A stretch of 52,130 bases of DNA from a virus. The notes below the pieces were generated by a model. It did no database searches, was not told the DNA's origin, and saw only the letters and a list, made by a program, of their open reading frames with translations. Positions 41,286 to 47,781 of the stretch are shown here, piece after piece. How positions within the stretch are numbered: position 1 is the first letter of the stretch; every line of letters begins with the position of its first letter. Location of the stretch: positions 1-52,130 of IMG/VR virus record IMGVR_UViG_3300037247_000710. One strand, 5' to 3'. The translations under genes were made by a program, and so were the position numbers.

Positions 41286-41446
41286 TGGCATTCGTACCGT
41301 TCACCAGTCTGATCATCTACATGCTCATAGCACTGGGGTGCGTGCTGATTGCAACACGCTACCTGATGCTGGGGATTGCAGGACTGTTGTTGCTCCTGAT
41401 CCCCATCGAGGTGCTGGTCAGGATAGGTACCATGGTCCTCAGTTGA
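41285..41446 (+). CDS. 53-residue membrane protein
   Basis: ATG at 41285 with GAGGAGGATTTGTA upstream. Almost wholly hydrophobic with two segments (SLIIYMLIALGCVLIATRY and LMLGIAGLLLLLIPIEVLV). Paired by TAATG overlap with the exported protein just upstream, so the two may act together at the envelope, for example in superinfection exclusion. No family recognised. Confidence 0.55.
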   Translation: MAFVPFTSLIIYMLIALGCVLIATRYLMLGIAGLLLLLIPIEVLVRIGTMVLS

Positions 41447-41471
41447 CACAGGAGCGCAGATGTGCAACAAT
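41443..41471 (+). promoter_or_regulatory. possible promoter of the operator-containing family
   Basis: -35 TTGACA (41443-41448), 17-base spacer, AACAAT (41466-41471). The spacer element CACAGGAGCGCAGATGTG (41447-41464) matches the shared operator with four differences. However AGGAG here also serves as the ribosome-binding site of the 41460 gene and TTGACA spans the previous stop codon, so part of the match may be coincidental. Confidence 0.35.
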
Positions 41472-41618
41472 GAAAATGAGTGGTGGGGTAGCTATCAGAA
41501 CCCTGCCGTTGATCCCGCGAGAGAAGCGGAGCTACTGACCCTTAATGGCGAGGCACCGAAGATTGATGACCGGGGTAGGAACAACAGGAGCGTTGATCCC
41601 ACCACTCACGTTTTTTAA
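41460..41618 (+). CDS. 52-residue hypothetical protein
   Basis: ATG 41460 follows AGGAGCGCAG and ends at TAA 41616-41618. The product is hydrophilic (MCNNENEWWGSYQNPAVDPA then LLTLNGEAPKIDDRGRNNRS). Its composition looks protein-like, and gene spacing fits the operon. Unusually, bases 41477-41487 (encoding Glu-Trp-Trp) are complementary over 11 bases to 41598-41608, followed by a T-run, so the transcript could fold end to end. Coding is preferred over a non-coding RNA reading. Confidence 0.55.
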   Translation: MCNNENEWWGSYQNPAVDPAREAELLTLNGEAPKIDDRGRNNRSVDPTTHVF

Positions 41619-41641
41619 CCGTAAGAAAAGGAGTACTACCA

Positions 41642-42391
41642 ATGTTAATGTTTACAAATGACGACAACGTCGTAACCCGGCAGTCCCTGTCGAACTTCGA
41701 TGACAAAGCACTCGCACTGCATACCCGCTCGCACAAGCCCGTACCTTTCTCGCAAGGCATCGACCTCGTACAGGACGTTGCTGAGAAGCAGGGTTTCCGC
41801 TTCGGCGAAGAGCAGTACGTACTGGCTCGCAACGACACGCAGTTGTTCGGCCTGATCGAGATCGTGAACTTCACCAGTGACGAGAGCAAGTTCTGCCTTG
41901 GTATTCGCAGCGCACTCAACAAGTCGCTGAGCTGGCAGGCTTGCCTTGGTGAGGCGCTTTCGATCTGCACCAACCTTGACCTGTTCGGCAGCGTCGTGTT
42001 GAAGCGCAAGCAGACCACGTTCATCATGAATGATCTGCGCGCCATGCTCAGTAACTTCATGGGCGGAGTCACGCAGTCAATCGAAGACCGGGCTGTACAG
42101 GTTGCACGGTACAAGCAGGCGCAGCTGCAGGATTCGACAGCGAATCACACTATCATCCAGATGCTGCGAACTGGTATCATCAACACGCAACGAGTCGAGA
42201 AAGTTGTTAACGAATATTACGAGCCGACTCATGCAGAGCACCTGAACGAGGATGGCGAACGTACTAACTGGACGCTGTTCAACGCTGCCACCGAAGCGTT
42301 CAAAGGCTCACCGATCAGCACCTATACCGAGCGGTCACAGAAGCTTCACGACCTCATCGGTAAGGCAACGGACTACGCACTGGCAGCATAG
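41642..42391 (+). CDS. DUF932-like phage/plasmid protein
   Basis: 249 residues. The central part QLFGLIEIVNFTSDESKFCL then GIRSALNKSLSWQACLGEAL, SICTNLDLFGSVVLKRKQTT, matches the DUF932/TIGR03299-type family found on phages and plasmids, with the typical R-x-S/A-x-(D/N)-x-S core and C-x-N-L element. Biochemical role is not established for the family. It is strongly built: AAAAGGAG ribosome site, and a stable intrinsic terminator right after it. Likely an abundantly made early protein. Confidence 0.65.
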   Translation: MLMFTNDDNVVTRQSLSNFDDKALALHTRSHKPVPFSQGIDLVQDVAEKQGFRFGEEQYVLARNDTQLFGLIEIVNFTSDESKFCLGIRSALNKSLSWQACLGEALSICTNLDLFGSVVLKRKQTTFIMNDLRAMLSNFMGGVTQSIEDRAVQVARYKQAQLQDSTANHTIIQMLRTGIINTQRVEKVVNEYYEPTHAEHLNEDGERTNWTLFNAATEAFKGSPISTYTERSQKLHDLIGKATDYALAA

Positions 42392-42407
42392 TGTTGTAGT
42401 GCTCCTG

Positions 42408-42444
42408 CCCCCCGGATCTCGCGAGAGTGATGGGGGGTTTTTTT
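42408..42444 (+). terminator. intrinsic terminator after the DUF932-like gene
   Basis: CCCCCC (42408-42413) pairs with GGGGGG (42432-42437), with an inner palindrome (TCTCGCGAGA), followed by seven T. Ends the transcript begun at 37852. Confidence 0.85.
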
Positions 42445-42481
42445 ATTCCCCGGCTGTGTGATCGAGCAGGGATCCCCCCAT

Positions 42482-42507
42482 TTAACATAATCCTGACTTT
42501 ACATAAT
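42482..42507 (+). repeat. two TTNACATAAT elements
   Basis: TTAACATAAT at 42482-42491 and TTTACATAAT at 42498-42507, 16 bases apart start to start, between a terminator and a promoter. Bases 42480-42490 (ATTTAACATAA) equal the reverse complement of the XerD arm of dif. Confidence 0.6.
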
Positions 42508-42526
42508 GTCCCCAAAATGCCCCGAT

Positions 42527-42555
42527 TTGACACGGGAGCGCTTTTGCTGTAAAGT
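42527..42555 (+). promoter_or_regulatory. promoter of the UvrD-like helicase gene with operator-like element
   Basis: -35 TTGACA (42527-42532), 17-base spacer, -10 TAAAGT (42550-42555). Operator-like CACGGGAGCGCTTTTGCT (42531-42548): the left half and centre match, the right half is degenerate. The predicted transcript starts near 42562, within the motif ACTCCTTATATACGA (42559-42573), which also follows the promoter at 46462. Confidence 0.7.
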
Positions 42556-42605
42556 GGTACTCCTTATATACGAACGGCGAAATCGCCCACAAACAGGAGC
42601 AAGAC

Positions 42606-44090
42606 ATGGTCACACTTTCCCCCTTCCAACAAGCGGTCATCGACTGGGTCACGGCGCACATCACCGTCCCCGGTGCCTTGGTCGTTGAAGCAGTCGCTGG
42701 CAGCGGCAAGACCTTCACCATCGTAAAGGCAGCGCAGCTGATCCCCGCATCGGCGAAGGCTGTCTTCCTCGCCTTCAATAAAAAGATCGCCACCGAGCTG
42801 GGCACCAAGCTGCCCGACCACGTCGAGAGCAAGACGCTCAACGCGCTGGGCTGGGCACTGTGCCGTTACCGTCTCGGCAAGCACATCACCGTCGAACGCA
42901 ACAAGACTCGCGACCTCATCCAGAAGCACCTGCCCGAAGAGGCGCGTGAGGTGATGGCGGAACTCCTGAATATCATCGCTAAGGCAAAGTCGCACGGGCT
43001 CATCCCGCCGCGCATGAAGACTCCCCGTGGCACGTACGAGGCAACCGACGAGAAGTGGCGCAACCTGATGGACCGCTACGACGTTGACCCCAACGGCTGC
43101 GGGGAGCCCACCTTCCTTACATGGGCGAACCTGATCCTCCGCAAGGGGCTCGAAGAGCAGAACGTCTTCGACTTCGATGACCAGCTGTACATGCCGGTCG
43201 CACTGGACCTGCCCGCATGGGGCTACGAGTGGATCATCATCGATGAGGCGCAAGACGTCAGCCACGTACAGCGCACCCTGCTTCGCAAGTTCCTGAAGAG
43301 CAACGGTAAGCTGATCGCAGTCGGCGATTCGCATCAAGCCATCTACGGATTCCGGGGCGCTGACTCCCAGTCGCTCGCCAACATTGGCCGAGTGTTCAAG
43401 GCCGATACGCTGCCGCTCTCGATCAGCTACCGGTGCCCGCGCAAGGTCGTTGAGATCGCACAGCAGTTCGTGCCGCACATCACCTGCAGCGACACTGCCG
43501 AAGACGGCGAGATCCTGAACCCCACTGACTGGGCAGTCGAATCCTTCAGCGACGACGACCTCGTCGTATCGCGCACGACCGCACCGCTGATCGAGCTTGC
43601 ATACAAGTGCATCAGCGAAGGCAAGAAGGTCCACGTCTTAGGCCGGGAGATCGGCAAAGGTCTGATCAACGTCATCAAGAAGGCAGGCGGCAAACGCATC
43701 TCGACAATCGAAGAGCTGCGCCCGAAGCTGGACCGCTGGCAGGATCGCATGGTCCGCAAGGCCGAGAAGGATGAGGCGAAGATCGCAGCGATTCAGGACA
43801 AGGTGGATTGCATCAACATCCTGAGCGCAGGGCTCGACACGATCAAGCAGCTGATCGATGCCATCGAAGCGATCTTCAGCAACGATGCATCGGGAACCAT
43901 ACTGGCAACCATCCACAAGGCCAAAGGTCTTGAGGCACCGCGAGTATTCATCCTGAACCCGGACAGCATGCCCTCACGTTGGGCACGGCAAGAATGGCAG
44001 ATGGAACAGGAGCGCAACCTGCAGTACGTCGCAGTGACCCGAGCGCTTGAGACTCTCGTTTACTTACCACTGGAGGTGGTCGGGGCATAA
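42606..44090 (+). CDS. UvrD/PcrA-like superfamily 1 helicase
   Basis: 494 residues with all SF1A motifs: I EAVAGSGKTFT (about 28-38), II WIIIDEAQDVS, III AVGDSHQAIYGFRGAD, IV LSISYRCP, V ATIHKAKGLE, VI LQYVAVTRALE. It lacks the large 1B/2B insertions of full-length UvrD (about 700 residues) and so is a compact phage helicase. Base composition looks more GC-rich than the neighbouring genes, suggesting separate acquisition. Ribosome-binding cassette is AACAGGAGCAAGAC. Likely roles are fork restart or recombination. Confidence 0.85.
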   Translation: MVTLSPFQQAVIDWVTAHITVPGALVVEAVAGSGKTFTIVKAAQLIPASAKAVFLAFNKKIATELGTKLPDHVESKTLNALGWALCRYRLGKHITVERNKTRDLIQKHLPEEAREVMAELLNIIAKAKSHGLIPPRMKTPRGTYEATDEKWRNLMDRYDVDPNGCGEPTFLTWANLILRKGLEEQNVFDFDDQLYMPVALDLPAWGYEWIIIDEAQDVSHVQRTLLRKFLKSNGKLIAVGDSHQAIYGFRGADSQSLANIGRVFKADTLPLSISYRCPRKVVEIAQQFVPHITCSDTAEDGEILNPTDWAVESFSDDDLVVSRTTAPLIELAYKCISEGKKVHVLGREIGKGLINVIKKAGGKRISTIEELRPKLDRWQDRMVRKAEKDEAKIAAIQDKVDCINILSAGLDTIKQLIDAIEAIFSNDASGTILATIHKAKGLEAPRVFILNPDSMPSRWARQEWQMEQERNLQYVAVTRALETLVYLPLEVVGA

Positions 44091-44119
44091 GCCTCGACTC
44101 CCCGCAAAGGAGCACGACA

Positions 44120-44287
44120 ATGCCCGAACTGAAAGTAACGCACGTCAGCACGCGACCGCTCACTGATCGCGAGATCAAGGATCTGCAGTACCAGCAGGAT
44201 CACTGCTACAGCTGCGACACACCGTACGAAGGCAAGTATCAGATCTGCCCTCGTCCGACATGCAACAGTCACCAAGAGATTGGATAG
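44120..44287 (+). CDS. 55-residue zinc-ribbon-like protein
   Basis: ATG 44120 preceded by AAAGGAGCACGACA. The C-terminal half has C-Y-S-C (CYSCDTPYEGKYQ) and CPRPTC, a two-pair Cys arrangement of a zinc ribbon. N-terminal half is beta/helix with DREIKDLQYQQD. Small zinc ribbons often bind nucleic acid or host polymerases. The gene is too short for most gene finders, but the ribosome-binding cassette is excellent. Confidence 0.6.
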   Translation: MPELKVTHVSTRPLTDREIKDLQYQQDHCYSCDTPYEGKYQICPRPTCNSHQEIG

Positions 44288-44297
44288 GAGCACGACA

Positions 44298-44489
44298 ATG
44301 CCAAAAGCAAAAGTAATCAAGACAGTGAAATGCATCCCGACGTGGAAGGCTGCAGCCAGCATCTACATCACGGCGATAGTTAACGGTACCCCTGAGGGTC
44401 AACAGGCCGGGATCGCAGGTGTCCACGAGATGGCGGAGCACCTTGACCGCATCAACGAGGAAAACAAGAGTGACACTGACGAAGGCTGA
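44298..44489 (+). CDS. small hypothetical protein
   Basis: 63 residues from ATG 44298, preceded by ATAGGAGCACGACA. Basic N-terminus (PKAKVIKTVKCIPTWKAAAS), then YITAIVNGTPEGQQAGIAGV and an acidic C-terminal helix (EHLDRINEENKSDTDEG). Function unknown. Followed by a small hairpin (AGCGCC/GGCGCT with GAGG loop, 44499-44514) in the gap before the next gene. Confidence 0.55.
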   Translation: MPKAKVIKTVKCIPTWKAAASIYITAIVNGTPEGQQAGIAGVHEMAEHLDRINEENKSDTDEG

Positions 44490-44498
44490 ATGCCCGAA

Positions 44499-44514
44499 AG
44501 CGCCGAGGGGCGCT
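44499..44514 (+). other. short perfect hairpin between small genes
   Basis: AGCGCC, loop GAGG, GGCGCT; six perfect pairs lying in the gap before the ribosome-binding site of the 44541 gene. It may protect RNA ends or influence translation; no U-tract. Confidence 0.35.
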
Positions 44515-44540
44515 ATGTCACAAAAGCAAAGGAGCACGAC

Positions 44541-44996
44541 ATGTTAAAAGTTTATCACTATGCAGGACTGACCGACGACGAGCGCAAGCAAGTCAACGGC
44601 AACAACGGTGGCTGGGATTGTAGCCCGCGCATTCGGCGCTATGCCGCAATCACGATGTCCGCCAAACCTGAAGCAGTAATCGATGGACTGATCGAGCGCG
44701 AGTATCACCTCGTCGCAGTTGTCGATTCTGGTGACCTCGAAGATGGTTTCCGGTACACCAATCACATCGATATGGACTGGACTTTGAATAGTCTGGTTAC
44801 CCCGGTCCCCGGTGCAAGCAAGCGCAGCACCTCAGTCGGCGACATCATCGTACGTGACGGTGCTACTTACATCGTCGCAGGTAGCGGGTTCACACTGCTG
44901 GGCGAGATCCCGAAGCCACGACCGCTGGGGCGTATCGAGTATCTGAAAATTGTTCCCGGCTACGACGGCGAACCTGACATCGAGGTGCAAACATGA
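44541..44996 (+). CDS. hypothetical protein, beta-rich
   Basis: 151 residues from ATG 44541, chosen over an in-frame ATG at 44490 because AAAGGAGCACGAC immediately precedes it. Contains KVYHYAGLTDDERKQVNGNN, RRYAAITMSAKPEAVIDGLI and a C-terminal beta block (SVGDIIVRDGATYIVAGSGF, GRIEYLKIVPGYDGEPD). The last part resembles a small domain placed at the end of several phage proteins. No catalytic residues recognised. Confidence 0.55.
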   Translation: MLKVYHYAGLTDDERKQVNGNNGGWDCSPRIRRYAAITMSAKPEAVIDGLIEREYHLVAVVDSGDLEDGFRYTNHIDMDWTLNSLVTPVPGASKRSTSVGDIIVRDGATYIVAGSGFTLLGEIPKPRPLGRIEYLKIVPGYDGEPDIEVQT

Positions 44997-45259
44997 ATGA
45001 GGAAATCCAAGTCGAAGTGTTGACCGCTGACTATCAGCGAAACGGCGTCGGTGGTGAGGGATTTTACGCGGCAACGATACGCTGCGACAACGAATCCCTG
45101 CTGGCGACGATAGCCTACAAGAATGACGGCGAGACGTTCGATGACTGCAGCTGCAGAGTAGTTGACCCGCTGGACCTGACCTGCCACTACCGTGGTGACC
45201 GCATCGGAGCGGCACTAATTCCGAAACTTACGAAGTATCTAGAGGAGCACAACAAATGA
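44993..45259 (+). CDS. hypothetical protein
   Basis: 88 residues beginning MNEEIQVEVLTADYQRNGVG then GEGFYAATIRCDNESLLATI. Beta-rich with four Cys (RCDNE, DDCSCRV, TCHYRG) and a C-terminal helix (GAALIPKLTKYLEEH). Could be a small metal-binding protein. ATGA overlaps at both ends place it in the same operon as its neighbours. Function unknown. Confidence 0.5.
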   Translation: MNEEIQVEVLTADYQRNGVGGEGFYAATIRCDNESLLATIAYKNDGETFDDCSCRVVDPLDLTCHYRGDRIGAALIPKLTKYLEEHNK

Positions 45260-45696
45260 AACGCTACAGCGTAAAGTTAGTCCGCAGGCTGGATCAGTCT
45301 GCAGTCGTGTCGGTTGACGCCGATAACGCGAGTGATGCCGCGCACAAGGGCATCGAAATGACCCCGCTATTCTGGCGAACGGACGTAACCGAATCGACGT
45401 ACTACGAGTCGGTCAAAGAGATCGTCGAACCGACGCCCGAGCCCGAGTCGAAAGAGAAAAACATCACGACTAAGATCTACACTTACGACGTGGAACTGGA
45501 CGTGAGTTACGACGGTGGTGACCTCGTGTCATCGTGTTTTGTCAGCAAGCAAAGAGGGCGCACAAAGTACTGCAGCTCGCTGGCATTGCTGGATGATCAA
45601 GGTACGATTGAAGGCGACAACTGGGGCGACGTGATCCAAGTGCCGGATAAAGTAGTTAAGAAAATCTACGCATGGGCGGAGGAAAACGGCTACTGA
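45256..45696 (+). CDS. hypothetical protein
   Basis: 146 residues, ribosome-binding site AGAGGAGCACAACAA. The first 60 residues (RYSVKLVRRLDQSAVVSVDA then ASDAAHKGIEM) look like a small ferredoxin-like fold. A Pro/Glu-rich linker (EPTPEPESKEK) follows, then a beta-rich second domain (YDVELDVSYDGGDLVSSCFV). Last gene before the long non-coding region; its transcript ends at the terminator at 45725. Function unknown. Confidence 0.55.
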   Translation: MKRYSVKLVRRLDQSAVVSVDADNASDAAHKGIEMTPLFWRTDVTESTYYESVKEIVEPTPEPESKEKNITTKIYTYDVELDVSYDGGDLVSSCFVSKQRGRTKYCSSLALLDDQGTIEGDNWGDVIQVPDKVVKKIYAWAEENGY

Positions 45697-45724
45697 TAAA
45701 TCCGCGCAGACTTTGGGCAATTGG

Positions 45725-45754
45725 AGACGCGTGCAAGTTGGCGCGTCTTTTTTT
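45725..45754 (+). terminator. intrinsic terminator
   Basis: AGACGCG (45725-45731) pairs with CGCGTCT (45742-45748), followed by seven T (45748-45754). Ends the operon begun at 42527. Confidence 0.85.
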
Positions 45755-45813
45755 GTGCATGCTACATGTACACGGCAGCACGAAATCCGCGCATCGGTGC
45801 ACGGGAGCGGCAC

Positions 45814-46022
45814 GATTGCAGCACGATTGCAGATGGATTGCAGAATAAGTATTTGAAAACATTCGCGATTGCAGGATTGCAGGATTGTTGTATTAAAAGA
45901 GGGTAGGAGGGGAGGAGGGAAAGAGAGTACACGCGTGAAACTACTACTACTCTATAACAATCCTACAATCTACAATCCATCCACTTAACTAACTGATACT
46001 TATACTCGCATTGCGATTGCAG
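45814..46022 (+). repeat. GATTGCAG iterons
   Basis: Exact GATTGCAG at 45814, 45825, 45836 (11-base steps), 45867, 45875 (8-base step) and 46015, plus GATTGTTG at 45883. Inverted CAATC copies lie at 45958, 45966 and 45973. Three copies in helical phase and others tandem resemble initiator-binding iterons. Confidence 0.65.
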
Positions 46023-46222
46023 GAATTGCAATTCAAAAACAACCCGCATAGGTAAGCCGTTCCCGCGTGTTGCGTAGCCGTGGAATGCACGCGTGCAAAA
46101 CAGATCACGAGAGCTGCCGCGATGCATCGGCGCTGTCAATACTTGTGCAGCGGTATATGCATATCCACCGCACCGCTACCGTGGAATGCCTAGCACAGTC
46201 GCGGACGTCAGTCAAGCTGGTG

Positions 46223-46458
46223 TTAACATAATGCACCCCGGACTGGGCACCATCCGACTTCACATAATCTGGGATTTAGTTCTTGACACGGTAGCGCTAA
46301 CGTGCTAAAATCCATGGGCGGGTCTGGGGCCGTATCCGTTTTTCCTCCTATTTGACATAATACCTGCCCTGCTGGGCTGGAGCCCGCACGGGCATTGGCT
46401 ACTTAACATAATGCCTATTTGACATAATACGCAAATGAATTCGGAGATTTGACATAAT
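46223..46458 (+). repeat. dense cluster of six TTNACATAAT elements
   Basis: Copies at 46223-46232, 46259-46268, 46352-46361, 46403-46412, 46419-46428 and 46449-46458, all in the same orientation. They surround the promoter at 46283 and precede that at 46462. Third base is A, G or C. Confidence 0.65.
46283..46311 (+). promoter_or_regulatory. near-consensus promoter with best operator copy
   Basis: -35 TTGACA (46283-46288), 17-base spacer, -10 TAAAAT (46306-46311). The spacer element CACGGTAGCGCTAACGTG (46287-46304) is nearly a perfect palindrome. Transcription would start near 46318, over 200 bases before any gene, so it may make a leader or an origin-priming RNA. Confidence 0.75.
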
Positions 46459-46461
46459 GAC

Positions 46462-46490
46462 TTGACAAGCGCTCCCGTGTATGATATGCT
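46462..46490 (+). promoter_or_regulatory. promoter for the 46537 gene with operator half-site
   Basis: -35 TTGACA (46462-46467), 17-base spacer, extended -10 TGA-TATGCT (46482-46490). The spacer holds AGCGCTCCCGTG (46468-46479), the right two thirds of the operator shifted by four bases. The downstream leader shares ACTCCTTATATACGA (46493-46507) with the promoter at 42527. Confidence 0.65.
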
Positions 46491-46536
46491 GGACTCCTTA
46501 TATACGACGAAAACGAAAATCCAAAAGGAGCACGAC

Positions 46537-46794
46537 ATGATTAGAACGATAACTTTAAAGACCGGCGGCAAATGCGCGAAGTGCGGACACGAGTTACATG
46601 CAGGCGGACGGGCTCGCTGGACACCTCACAAAATCTTTTGTCTTTCCAATGCGCATCACGGACACGCGACCGCTGGCGAGTACCGGGCGCGAATCAATAT
46701 CGCCACCGGCACCGTCCACTTCGAATTCGCCATGGGGAAAATTACCGACGACGAACGCGACGCCAGACTGGCTGATTTGCTAGGAGGAAAATAA
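46537..46794 (+). CDS. small zinc-binding-type protein
   Basis: 85 residues from ATG 46537, preceded by AAAAGGAGCACGAC. GGKCAKCGHELHAGGRARW then FCLSNAHHGHA gives a C-x2-C followed by Cys/His ligands, a possible zinc knuckle. C-terminal helix is DDERDARLADLLGGK. The gene has a promoter of its own with the shared leader and overlaps the next gene's ATG by one base, suggesting the two work together. Confidence 0.6.
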   Translation: MIRTITLKTGGKCAKCGHELHAGGRARWTPHKIFCLSNAHHGHATAGEYRARINIATGTVHFEFAMGKITDDERDARLADLLGGK

Positions 46795-47552
46795 TGAGAG
46801 TATCAAGCTTGATTCTTTATCAGGGTCCGTCCGAACTGGACGGTGCCCCGATTGTTGTCATCGCGACCGGCATCGCGAACCGTTCGAAGAATTCCAAAAC
46901 GGGCGGCATGATTCAGACCCACATCATAAGGGCGGACATGCTGCCAATGCAGGCGATTTGGTCTGGCGCGGATGCGAGCATATGCGGGGACTGTATCCAC
47001 CGGGGAGACGGTACCGGCAAAGGGCGGACATGCTACGTTAAAGTTTTTCAGGGAACGACGGTAGTCTATAAAACGTTCGCACGCGGCGGCTATCCGGTCG
47101 CGACGGAATCGGACTGGCAACTGTTTAAAGACCGGGGCGTTCGGTTCGGCACCTACGGTGATCCAGCTGCCGCGCCAATAGAGTTATGGCAGCGCCTGCA
47201 GGATCTCGCGAGCTTCACGACGGGCTATACACATCAATGGAAACGGATCTCGCCAGACTGGGCGAAACTCTGCATGGCGAGCGCGGACACGGAGGCCGAT
47301 GCAATCAATGCCCAGCGCGTAGGGTACCGGACATTTCGCGTAACTCTTGACGGTGCGGATCCGCTGAAAAATGAAGTGCTATGTCCTGCCAGCGAAGAGG
47401 CCGGTCGCAAGCTTCAATGCGAACAGTGCAAAGCATGCAACGGTGCGAACGGACGTCGCGGTTCAATCTACATTCCAATGCACGGACCCAATAGTGCCGC
47501 CAAGGGTCAATCGGAATTGTTATCACGTATCACAGTCACGGTAGTAAACTAA
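46794..47552 (+). CDS. conserved phage/plasmid protein of unknown function with Cys clusters
   Basis: 252 residues. GAPIVVIATGIANRSKNSKT then MQAIWSGADASICGDCIHRG, CYVKVFQGTTVVYKTFARGG, and a C-terminal CEQCKACNGANGRRGSIYIP. I recognise this combination from proteins found on phages and plasmids but cannot assign a function. Two Cys pairs likely bind metal. Beta-rich, with a KDRGVRFGTYGDPAAAPIEL segment that is also conserved in such proteins. Sits directly downstream of the putative origin, so involvement in replication is possible. Confidence 0.6.
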   Translation: MRVSSLILYQGPSELDGAPIVVIATGIANRSKNSKTGGMIQTHIIRADMLPMQAIWSGADASICGDCIHRGDGTGKGRTCYVKVFQGTTVVYKTFARGGYPVATESDWQLFKDRGVRFGTYGDPAAAPIELWQRLQDLASFTTGYTHQWKRISPDWAKLCMASADTEADAINAQRVGYRTFRVTLDGADPLKNEVLCPASEEAGRKLQCEQCKACNGANGRRGSIYIPMHGPNSAAKGQSELLSRITVTVVN

Positions 47553-47564
47553 AGGAGCACGACA

Positions 47565-47765
47565 ATGCAACAACCCATGATAGTTAGAGCAGTGGCAAAG
47601 AAAAATACACAAGCCATGATTCGCGCTTTGCGCAGTGCAAAGCTTACAGTCACAAAAGATTCGAACGGGTTCTACCTCTGCAAGTTAGACGGTAAAACTT
47701 TGTTCGCGGCGATGCCCGGTCGGTTGAACTATTTGGTTCGCATGCAACCCGATCTGTTCTCGTAA
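47565..47765 (+). CDS. small basic hypothetical protein
   Basis: 66 residues, with AAAGGAGCACGACA directly before the ATG. Basic N-terminus (MIVRAVAKKNTQAMIRALRS), then KLTVTKDSNGFYLCKLDGKT and LNYLVRMQPDLF. The two-strand/helix layout resembles a small dsRNA- or DNA-binding-like fold, not verified. Ends just before the terminator at 47782. Confidence 0.55.
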   Translation: MQQPMIVRAVAKKNTQAMIRALRSAKLTVTKDSNGFYLCKLDGKTLFAAMPGRLNYLVRMQPDLFS

Positions 47766-47781
47766 TCGCGTAACACGGAAG

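Larger units (their letters stand above)
45697..46536. other. 840-bp non-coding region, candidate replication origin and control hub
   Basis: No open frame with a ribosome-binding site. In order: terminator (45725); direct and inverted GATTGCAG-type repeats with a purine-rich tract (about 45897-45931) and CACGCGTG palindrome (45930-45937); GAATTGCAATTC palindrome (46023-46034); GCACGCGTGC palindrome (46087-46096); ATATGCATAT palindrome (46155-46164); direct repeat CCGTGGAATGC at 46078 and 46179; then six TTNACATAAT elements and two promoters. This mixture of iterons, palindromes and transcription signals is what phage and plasmid origins look like. Confidence 0.5.

Noticed and set aside
42564-43634. 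356-codon minus-strand frame
   Set aside because: Antisense of the UvrD-like helicase; its length is a by-product of GC-rich third positions.
45811-45890. Short regularly spaced repeats that might suggest a CRISPR array
   Set aside because: Repeat units are only 8 bases and spacers 3 bases or none; typical of iterons, not CRISPR. The Cas4-like gene is not accompanied by cas1 or cas2.
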